From JBCCZC01 sp039188505 (GTDB taxonomy: Bacteria; Pseudomonadota; Gammaproteobacteria; Xanthomonadales; SZUA-38): 8,271 nt of DNA. Location of the stretch: contig JBCCZC010000249.1 of assembly GCA_039188505.1 (NCBI GenBank), positions 1 to 8,271 of the forward strand, in the 5' to 3' direction. Positions 1-5,050 of the stretch are shown in pieces. Within the stretch, counting starts at the first letter, position 1. Each line of letters opens with the position of its first letter. A program made the position numbers and the translations under genes. The notes under the pieces are model-generated. The model ran no database searches, was not told the DNA's origin, and worked only from the letters and a program-made list of their open reading frames with translations.

Positions 1-1
1 C

Positions 2-127
2 AACGCCTACATCGAGGTCGCGAAGGAAATGCGCGGCCGCTATCCCAAGCATCCCTGGCCCGATGATCCCCGCAGCGCGGTGGCGACGGCGAGGACGAAG
101 CGCGCACTGGGCAAGGACGGGCGCTGA
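2..127 (+). CDS. hrpB: C-terminal end of a probable ATP-dependent RNA helicase HrpB (partial, 5' end outside window)
   Basis: The frame is open from the left edge to a TGA at 125-127, giving 41 residues of a protein that begins outside the window. The tail contains RGRYPKHPWPDDP followed by a basic, Thr/Arg-rich end. From family knowledge, HrpB helicases (DEAH-box, HrpA-like) end in a very similar tryptophan- and proline-rich stretch followed by a short basic tail. HrpB is a cytoplasmic predicted RNA helicase with no settled physiological role. None of the helicase motifs (Walker A, DEAH) can be seen because only the tail is present, so the call rests on this one C-terminal signature. The next gene on the same strand starts 257 bases downstream, so the two are probably not one operon. 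Confidence 0.78.
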   Translation, partial: NAYIEVAKEMRGRYPKHPWPDDPRSAVATARTKRALGKDGR

Positions 128-374
128 GGAAGCGTTACTGCCCGCGGCGCCGCGCCGGCTGCAGCTGATACGCACCGGCAGGAGCGGCTTTCGCGCCGAC
201 GTCATTCACCTCTCGTCATCCTCACGGGGTTCGCCGATGGTCCGCCTGCGCCCGCGAGGCTGGACCACATCAAACTCGAGCGGCTCATCCATCTGGATCG
301 CCCCACCCGCAGTGAACATGCCTCCATAGACATGCCCATGCTATGCTCCGCCCCGTTTCTCCGACCCGTCATCC
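128..374. other. Intergenic spacer without a convincing gene
   Basis: This is the spacer between the helicase tail and the secreted-protein gene. A forward frame runs through it (63-329), but its product is Arg/Ser/Pro-rich with no family look and overlaps the helicase end. It holds a perfect 12-base palindrome at 143-154 (CGCGGCGCCGCG), which has no loop and no following T-run and so is not a credible terminator. It also holds the REP-like hairpin described separately and a weak 37-codon minus-strand frame at 206-319. I see no clear -35/-10 pair for the gene at 385. Confidence 0.6.
179..200 (+). repeat. Degenerate REP-like element (single copy)
   Basis: The stretch reads CAGGAGCGGC, a TTTCGC loop, then GCCG, with CGGC (185-188) pairing with GCCG (195-198). 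It resembles the REP (repetitive extragenic palindrome) class common in Pseudomonas, Stenotrophomonas and Xanthomonas, whose core is close to GTAGGAGCGGC-loop-GCCGCGA. Here the leading tetranucleotide is GCAG rather than GTAG and the 3' arm is imperfect. It lies in a non-coding spacer, where such elements normally sit. No second copy and no RAYT transposase gene is visible in the window, so chance similarity is possible. Confidence 0.3.
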
Positions 375-380
375 GAGAGG
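375..380 (+). promoter_or_regulatory. Ribosome binding site deciding the start of the secreted protein
   Basis: GAGAGG lies four bases before the ATG at 385. This supports that ATG over the in-frame ATG at 343. Starting at 385 also places a clean signal peptide directly at the N-terminus, whereas starting at 343 would put 14 Arg/Pro-rich residues in front of it. Confidence 0.7.
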
Positions 381-384
381 TCTC

Positions 385-1917
385 ATGAACTTCCTACGCA
401 TGCTCGCGCTTTCTGGCGCCCTCGTCTCCACCGCTTCCCTGGCCACGATCGATCTGGGCTCGGAGACCATTCCCTTTGCTCGGCAGATTGCCGACGGGAC
501 CCCCGTGAATTGGCCGTTCAACGAAGCCGTGAACATCGCCCTTGGCTTCGGGATCTCGGATGGTGACGAGCGCTTCATCCGAATCGATATCGAGAATGCG
601 ACCTTCACCGTCGCCCCGGAAGCGACCAACTCGAACCTGCGGTGCAACCCGGCCGGCGTCGACATGATCAATCCAGCCTGCGAGTTTGCCGTCGGCGTCA
701 GCAACACGAGCTTCTTCGTCTTCGGCCTCTCCGCGAACGGGGCGAACCTCCCGCCGACCCAGAATCTCCAGTTCCGCATCCACCGCCTGTCGCGTAACCC
801 CGCCGACACGAACCCAGCCGTCGATCCCGACCTGGTGCTCCAGTCGGTGGACGAGTCGACGCCGGTGAATCTGCGCTATCGCCTGTACGAAGATCCGATC
901 GAGGCCAACAACGGCTCGACGGCAACGCTCGTCGATTCGGGTTTTCTCGCCATTGCGGAATTTGTCGATGGCCTCGTCGTCGACACCGGCGACACACCGA
1001 CCTGCGTCAGTGACGTCACGCAGGGATCGCTGGTCTTCGAGGACAACAACGGCGCCAACGAGGACGACACGTGCAACTGCGGACAGGTGCGGGTGCGGCG
1101 CGCGCTAGGGCCGAACTGGATCGACGGCGAACAGGTTCAGATCGACGATATCCTCGCCGACGGCAGCGCTTTTCTGATCGAGGGCGAGCTCGCCTTCGCC
1201 GACGGTGGAACGCCCGATCCCGGTGTGTTCATCGACGATGGTCCGGGCCCCGACAACTGTGACTTCGTGTCCTTCCCGGGTGTCCTGGGCATGGACTCCG
1301 CGACGATCACGACGGACGACACCCCCTTCGGCAACCTCGACAATCCGGCTTCCGCCAAGTTCTGCCTGAGCGGCAACCAGGTCGATCCGTTCCCGGTCGG
1401 CGACTACACCGCGACGTTCGTGCCGGTGGCCGCGGGCGATGCCGAAGTGGTCGATCGGCCCCTGGGTACGATCTGCACCCTGGAGAAGAACGGCTCCGAG
1501 GACGCGCTGGTCTTCAACCTCACCCGGGACGGCTTCTACACCCAGTTCATCCGAGTGACTAACCCGACGTTCTCGGCGGGACGGGTGTTCCTGACGTGCT
1601 TCGACGATGCCGCCGACCAGGTCTCTGACCAGATCGCCCTCTCGTCGTTCACCGATCGTACCGGCGAAACGCTGCCGGCAGTGCTCGGCGCCAACGAGAG
1701 CACGGACCTCATCGATATCAACAACGTCTGGGAGACCTGCGGCATCACGCCGGCGGGCGGCCCCGGATCGCCCAACGGCAACTTCCTCCGGATCCTCGCC
1801 GAGGGTGAGTTCGGTGACACGGGACCGACCACGGGCCAGGGCGAAGCGATCGGCATTCGCATCGAGGGCCTCACGGTCTCCCGGGATGGCAACAGCTTCG
1901 AGAACACTTCGCGCTGA
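385..1917 (+). CDS. Secreted acidic cysteine-containing protein of unknown function
   Basis: The start at 385 gives 510 residues. The N-terminus is a typical Sec signal peptide: a short start with one Arg (residue 5), a hydrophobic core at about 6-17, and a probable cut after SLA at residue 20. The mature protein is strongly acidic, rich in Asp, Gly, Thr and Asn, low in Lys, and looks beta-rich. It has exactly ten cysteines (87, 99, 207, 230, 232, 292, 327, 364, 405, 452). An even number in an exported protein fits disulfide bonding, and 230/232 form a C-x-C pair. I see no catalytic motif, no sorting signal, no C-terminal membrane helix and no known domain. The part from about 375 to 455 has the alternating pattern of an immunoglobulin-like or CARDB-type beta sandwich, which is only an impression. 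It is probably transcribed alone and converges on the PAP2 gene. That it is a real gene is supported by the ribosome site, the signal peptide and the length; its function is not known. Confidence 0.85.
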   Translation: MNFLRMLALSGALVSTASLATIDLGSETIPFARQIADGTPVNWPFNEAVNIALGFGISDGDERFIRIDIENATFTVAPEATNSNLRCNPAGVDMINPACEFAVGVSNTSFFVFGLSANGANLPPTQNLQFRIHRLSRNPADTNPAVDPDLVLQSVDESTPVNLRYRLYEDPIEANNGSTATLVDSGFLAIAEFVDGLVVDTGDTPTCVSDVTQGSLVFEDNNGANEDDTCNCGQVRVRRALGPNWIDGEQVQIDDILADGSAFLIEGELAFADGGTPDPGVFIDDGPGPDNCDFVSFPGVLGMDSATITTDDTPFGNLDNPASAKFCLSGNQVDPFPVGDYTATFVPVAAGDAEVVDRPLGTICTLEKNGSEDALVFNLTRDGFYTQFIRVTNPTFSAGRVFLTCFDDAADQVSDQIALSSFTDRTGETLPAVLGANESTDLIDINNVWETCGITPAGGPGSPNGNFLRILAEGEFGDTGPTTGQGEAIGIRIEGLTVSRDGNSFENTSR

Positions 1918-1930
1918 GTCCGCGCCGCAC

Positions 1931-1957
1931 GTGACGCCGGCTCGCAGTCGGCGTCAC
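1931..1957. terminator. Strong hairpin between convergent genes, possible bidirectional terminator
   Basis: GTGACGCCG (1931-1939) is perfectly repeated in inverse at 1949-1957. The stem can extend inward by a G-U, a C-G and a T-A pair to leave a CGC loop, giving about 12 pairs. It lies 14 bases after the stop of the secreted-protein gene and 24 bases beyond the stop of the opposing PAP2 gene, which is where a shared terminator is expected. Neither side has a T-tract, so it is not a textbook intrinsic terminator. It may instead block RNA decay or help termination in a GC-rich genome. Confidence 0.5.
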
Positions 1958-1980
1958 CTGCGGGCGACTGATTTGCCGAT

Positions 1981-2736
1981 CTAATCCAGGGGCCAGGTCG
2001 CGACGATCATTGCGCCGTCGGCCATGGGGACCACCGAGACGGGGCCGACGCCGCGATCCTCGTCGACGGCCTTGACGACGCGGGTGGCGGACCACGCGAT
2101 GCCCCAGCCGGCGACGAACTGGGAAAGGTAGTGACGATCCCGGTGGACGCGCGAGAGGCCGGACATGGTCGACAGCGTCCACCAGAGCGCCTGACCACCG
2201 AAGGACTCGGCTTCCCGCGCCGCGACCATGAACGGCACCGCGCCGTAGACGGCGTGGCCGCTGACCCCCGCGCTGAACTCGAAGGGATCCCAGTCAGACG
2301 GCCCCTCGTTCGGGCGGGCGCTGCCGATCACCTCGCGGAGGATGACGTGCTGCGGGATCACGATGAGCGAGGCCCGGAAGGAGCGGTCAGCCCAGGTCTC
2401 GAGCTGCGGCTTGTCGCCGCGCTCGGCATAGCCCCGTACCAGCCAGAAGATCGGCAGGCCGGCGTGCGCCACGTTCCCGACCTCCTCGAAGAAATCGAAG
2501 ATGTCGTCCTGCGGGTCACCGCGGAAATCGTCCTGCCACTTGTCGCGGATCTCCTGGTCGGCGTCCGTGTTGGCGAGGATGGCCGAGACGCCGAAGAAGG
2601 CCGACAGGCGCAGCAGCTCCCCGCCGCTGTAGGCCACCGCGTAGTCCCGCTTGAGCTGTTCCCAGTCGCTCTCGGCGAGAACCGCGCCGGGCACCAGCAG
2701 GACGAGCAATGCAAACGATGCTGCGAGTCGACGCAT
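1981..2736 (-). CDS. PAP2-superfamily phosphatase-like envelope protein with altered motifs
   Basis: The product has 251 residues from the ATG at 2736. It opens with a signal-peptide-like or first membrane segment (residues 1-21, possible cut after VLA). Further hydrophobic stretches lie near 42-56, 87-103, 119-139, 161-174 and 205-221. The three PAP2 signature regions are present in order. Motif 1 is R134-x6-R141-P142 (usual K-x6-R-P). Motif 2 is V158-S-G-H161 (usual P-S-G-H). Motif 3 is S195-R196-x5-H202-x3-Q206 (usual S-R-x5-H-x3-D). From family knowledge, the motif 3 His is the nucleophile and the motif 2 His the acid in hydrolysis of lipid phosphates or pyrophosphates; both are kept here. 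The Asp that normally supports the nucleophile is Gln, so activity is uncertain. The likely site of action is the periplasmic face of the inner membrane, and the substrate cannot be told. It is a single gene, divergent from the motor-like operon. Confidence 0.85.
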   Translation of the reverse strand: MRRLAASFALLVLLVPGAVLAESDWEQLKRDYAVAYSGGELLRLSAFFGVSAILANTDADQEIRDKWQDDFRGDPQDDIFDFFEEVGNVAHAGLPIFWLVRGYAERGDKPQLETWADRSFRASLIVIPQHVILREVIGSARPNEGPSDWDPFEFSAGVSGHAVYGAVPFMVAAREAESFGGQALWWTLSTMSGLSRVHRDRHYLSQFVAGWGIAWSATRVVKAVDEDRGVGPVSVVPMADGAMIVATWPLD

Positions 2737-2743
2737 GGCCAAA

Positions 2744-2748
2744 CCTCC
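2744..2748 (-). promoter_or_regulatory. Ribosome binding site deciding the start of the PAP2-like gene
   Basis: On the minus strand GGAGG lies seven bases before the ATG at 2736-2734. An in-frame TTG at 2742-2740 would be only one base from the same site. The spacing therefore favours the ATG (251 residues) over the TTG (253 residues). Confidence 0.75.
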
Positions 2749-2904
2749 AAGTGTGTCGAGCCACCCTAGGAAACCACTTTCCCAAAGATGGCGAAAGTAT
2801 GGCAGCTGCGAACTAATGAAGTCCGTCGTGAACTAACACGAGCAGGGGCCCGCCTGTTCGTAACCATGCGAGCGGCCCGGGCGTCTCAAGAAGAGGGACA
2901 ACGC

Positions 2905-2909
2905 GGGAG
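2905..2909 (+). promoter_or_regulatory. Ribosome binding site of the proton-channel subunit gene
   Basis: GGGAG is placed five bases before the ATG at 2915, a normal spacing, and supports that start over the later in-frame ATG at 2936 (residue 8). Confidence 0.6.
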
Positions 2910-2914
2910 CGGCA

Positions 2915-3907
2915 ATGGCGCAGCAGCGAGCGAAGATGTATCGACCGGGCAGCCAGGTCTTCTGGATGTCGGTGTTCCTGGCCGTCATCGCCGGGATCGT
3001 TGTCCTGCTGCAGGCGCCGCTGCGGGATGCGTTCATGGCCAACGGCACCTTCAACGGCATCATCGTCGGCGTCCTCGCCATCGGCGTGCTGATCAACTAC
3101 CGGCAGGTCTTCAACCTCTACGCCGAGGCGACCTGGATCGAGGAGTTCCGCCGCAAGGACCCGGAGCGGCCGATGCAGGCGAAAACGCGGCTGCTGGCCC
3201 CCATGGCACGGATGCTCGGCCAGCGCGATCGGGGCCAGTTCTCGCTGTCGGCCGTGTCGCTGCGCTCGCTCCTCGACTCGATCCGCGAACGCCTTGACGA
3301 GTCGCGCGACGTGTCCCGCTACATGATCGGCCTGCTCGTCTTCCTCGGCCTCCTCGGCACCTTCTGGGGGCTGCTGAAGACCATCGGCGACGTCGGCGAC
3401 GTGATCTCCGGCATGAGCCTCGAGGGCGCGGACGCCGTTGCCGTCTTCGAGCGCCTCAAAGCCGGCCTCGAGGGGCCGCTCCAGGGCATGGGCATCGCCT
3501 TCAGTTCATCGCTCTTCGGGCTCGCGGGCTCGCTCATCGTCGGCTTCCTCGACCTGCAGGCCGGCCACGCCCAGAACCGCTTCTTCAACGACCTCGAGGA
3601 GTGGCTGGCGGGCGTCACGCGGCTTTCTTCAGGCGCGCTCGCCGACGGGGGTGACGCGTCGGTGCCGGCCTATGTCCAGGCGCTTCTCGAGCAGACCGCC
3701 GACAGCCTCGAGCGGCTGCAGCGCACGATGGCGAAGCAGACCGACGACCGGGGTGACCTCGAGAAGCAGCTGCTCCGGCTGAACCACAGCCTCTCCGACC
3801 TGACCGCGCATCTCGGCTCGTCCCAGAACACCATGAGTGAGGAGCTGCGCCAGGAGCTTCGGCTCCTCAATCGGACCATCGCCGCGGCCGTCAACAAACC
3901 CTCGTGA
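2915..3907 (+). CDS. MotA/TolQ/ExbB-family proton channel subunit
   Basis: The product has 330 residues with four likely membrane helices at about 15-36, 46-66, 137-158 and 189-214. A cytoplasmic stretch (67-135) lies between helices 2 and 3, and a helical, coiled-coil-prone tail runs from 217 to 330. Helix 3 carries LGLLGTFWGLLKT, the glycine-rich MotA/ExbB/TolQ signature with the channel-lining Thr (T149). Helix 4 has a QGMGIAFSSSLFGLAGS segment where serines (197-199) take the place of the usual Thr pair. By family knowledge, five copies surround two B subunits and conduct protons to drive rotation or force. The partner gene follows immediately with a four-base overlap. Length and tail differ from ExbB and TolQ (about 230-245 residues), and it is far shorter than Zorya ZorA, which has a very long cytoplasmic tail. 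The family call is firm; the cellular task is unknown, so no symbol is given. Confidence 0.9.
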   Translation: MAQQRAKMYRPGSQVFWMSVFLAVIAGIVVLLQAPLRDAFMANGTFNGIIVGVLAIGVLINYRQVFNLYAEATWIEEFRRKDPERPMQAKTRLLAPMARMLGQRDRGQFSLSAVSLRSLLDSIRERLDESRDVSRYMIGLLVFLGLLGTFWGLLKTIGDVGDVISGMSLEGADAVAVFERLKAGLEGPLQGMGIAFSSSLFGLAGSLIVGFLDLQAGHAQNRFFNDLEEWLAGVTRLSSGALADGGDASVPAYVQALLEQTADSLERLQRTMAKQTDDRGDLEKQLLRLNHSLSDLTAHLGSSQNTMSEELRQELRLLNRTIAAAVNKPS

Positions 3908-5031
3908 GTCGTAGAGCCCGCCAACGTCGGGTCATCGACATCTGGCCCGGCTTCGTCGATGCGCTCGGCGCGCTGCTCATGGTGCTCGTCTTCGTGCTGC
4001 TCATCTTCACGCTCGGGCAGTTCTTCCTCACCGACGCCCTGTCCGGCCGCGACCGGGCGCTCTCGCAGCTCACCGCCCAGATCGCCCAGCTGGCTGATGA
4101 GCTGTCGATGGAGCAGGCCAACACCGAGCAGCTTGAGGCCCGGGTGAACGAGCTCACCGCAAGCCTCGCGACAGCCGAGGCCGATCGCGCGGCCCTGCGG
4201 GCCAGCCTGGTCGAAACGACCACGGCCCGCGATGCCGCCACCGCGGCCCTCGAAGCCGAGCAGGCGCGCGCCGCCGGCCTCGCCCGCGACATCGCCCTGC
4301 TGGAGCAGCTCAAGGCCGACCTCGAGGAGGAGGTCAACGCGCTGGCCGCGAGCCTCGAGACGGAACGCACGGAGGCGCTCCGCCAGGCAGAGCTTTCCGC
4401 CGAGGCCCAGGCGCAGGTCACGCTGCTGAACCGGCAGCTCGCCGCGCTGCGGGACCAGCTGGCGCAGGTGAGCGCCGCACTTGAGGCCTCCGAGGCCCGC
4501 GTGACGGCGCAGAGTGTCGAGATCGAGGACCTGGGCCGCCGCCTGAACCTCGCGCTCGCCAGCCGCGTCCAGGAGCTCGCCGAGTACCGGTCGGATTTCT
4601 TCGGCCGGCTCAAGGAGGCGCTGGGCGATAATCCAGACCTACGGGTCGTCGGCGACCGCTTCGTGTTCCAGTCGGAGCTGCTTTTCTCGACCGGTTCGGC
4701 GGAGCTCGGCGCCGAAGGGCAGGCCCAGGTGCGCCGCCTGGCCAACACGCTGCGCGAGATCTCGGCGGTCATTCCCGAGGACCTCGACTGGGTCCTCCGC
4801 GTCGACGGCCACACCGACCGCCGACCCATCGCCACGGCCCAGTTTCCGTCGAATTGGGAGCTCTCGACGGCCCGGGCGCTGGCGATCGTGAAGTATCTGG
4901 TCTCCCTGGGCATCCCCGCCGATCGCCTCGCGGCGACCGGCTTCGGCGAGTTTCAGCCCCTTGATGATCGCGAGAATGAACTCGCGTTTGCCCGCAACCG
5001 CCGCATCGAGCTGAAGCTCACCGCCCGCTGA
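3904..5031 (+). CDS. MotB-like stator subunit: membrane anchor, long coiled coil, OmpA-type peptidoglycan-binding domain
   Basis: The start is GTG at 3904, inside a GTGA overlap with the upstream stop. No Shine-Dalgarno sequence is visible, which suggests translational coupling. The next in-frame ATG (3979) would cut into the membrane helix. The product has 375 residues: a basic cytoplasmic start, then one membrane helix at about 16-41 with D19 in WPGFVDALGALLM, the position of the proton-carrying Asp of MotB. A coiled coil rich in Ala, Leu, Glu, Gln and Arg follows at about 48-225, with no proline between residues 16 and 243. An OmpA/MotB C-terminal domain covers about 255-373, with GHTD (302-305), NWELSTARA (R324) and ARNRRIEL (363-370). 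D305 and R324 match the pair that holds diaminopimelate of peptidoglycan in OmpA-like domains. It should work with the upstream channel subunit as a wall-anchored, proton-driven complex. Confidence 0.92.
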   Translation: MSRRARQRRVIDIWPGFVDALGALLMVLVFVLLIFTLGQFFLTDALSGRDRALSQLTAQIAQLADELSMEQANTEQLEARVNELTASLATAEADRAALRASLVETTTARDAATAALEAEQARAAGLARDIALLEQLKADLEEEVNALAASLETERTEALRQAELSAEAQAQVTLLNRQLAALRDQLAQVSAALEASEARVTAQSVEIEDLGRRLNLALASRVQELAEYRSDFFGRLKEALGDNPDLRVVGDRFVFQSELLFSTGSAELGAEGQAQVRRLANTLREISAVIPEDLDWVLRVDGHTDRRPIATAQFPSNWELSTARALAIVKYLVSLGIPADRLAATGFGEFQPLDDRENELAFARNRRIELKLTAR

Positions 5032-5050
5032 CGACAAGCGCGCGCTCCGC

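Larger units (their letters stand above)
2737..2914. promoter_or_regulatory. Divergent promoter region between PAP2-like gene and motor-like operon
   Basis: These 178 bases separate two divergent genes, so both promoters should lie here. The middle part is clearly AT-richer than the genes. It holds an inverted repeat ACTTTC (2776-2781) with GAAAGT (2793-2798), two direct copies of GAACTAA (2810-2816 and 2830-2836, 20 bases apart), and TCGTG-N6-CACGA (2826-2841) around the second copy. I could not find -35/-10 boxes close to the sigma-70 consensus. CATACT on the minus strand (revcomp of 2796-2801) is the nearest -10 candidate, without a good -35. A plus-strand frame crossing this region (2788-3297) is a shadow of the operon. 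Confidence 0.5.

Noticed and set aside
143..154. Perfect palindrome CGCGGCGCCGCG as terminator of the helicase gene
   Set aside because: There is no loop and no T-run follows; a short GC palindrome is expected by chance in such GC-rich DNA.
63..329. 88-codon open frame on the plus strand
   Set aside because: It overlaps the helicase tail, lacks a ribosome site and gives low-complexity Arg/Ser sequence.
2131..2769. 212-codon open frame on the plus strand
   Set aside because: It is antisense to the PAP2-like gene, whose three signature motifs, signal segment and ribosome site prove the other strand.
2788..3297. 169-codon open frame on the plus strand
   Set aside because: It overlaps the start of the proton-channel gene in another frame, and its product becomes Arg/Gly/Pro-rich once it enters that gene.
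3891..4913. 340-codon open frame on the minus strand
   Set aside because: It is antisense to the coiled-coil region and extremely rich in Ser, Arg and Ala, the expected mirror of GC-rich Ala/Glu/Leu codons.
2915..5031. Zorya anti-phage system (ZorA/ZorB)
   Set aside because: The pair has the same general design, but ZorA carries a far longer cytoplasmic helical tail, and the genes that should follow (ZorC and ZorD, or ZorE) are absent; the next gene is a convergent BNR protein.
2915..5031. TolQ-TolR or ExbB-ExbD
   Set aside because: The second protein has a long coiled coil and a full OmpA-type peptidoglycan-binding domain, unlike the short ExbD/TolR; no tolA, tolB, pal or tonB is adjacent.
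5037..5046. Palindrome AGCGCGCGCT between the operon and the BNR gene as a terminator
   Set aside because: It has no loop and no T-run; too short and simple to support a call.
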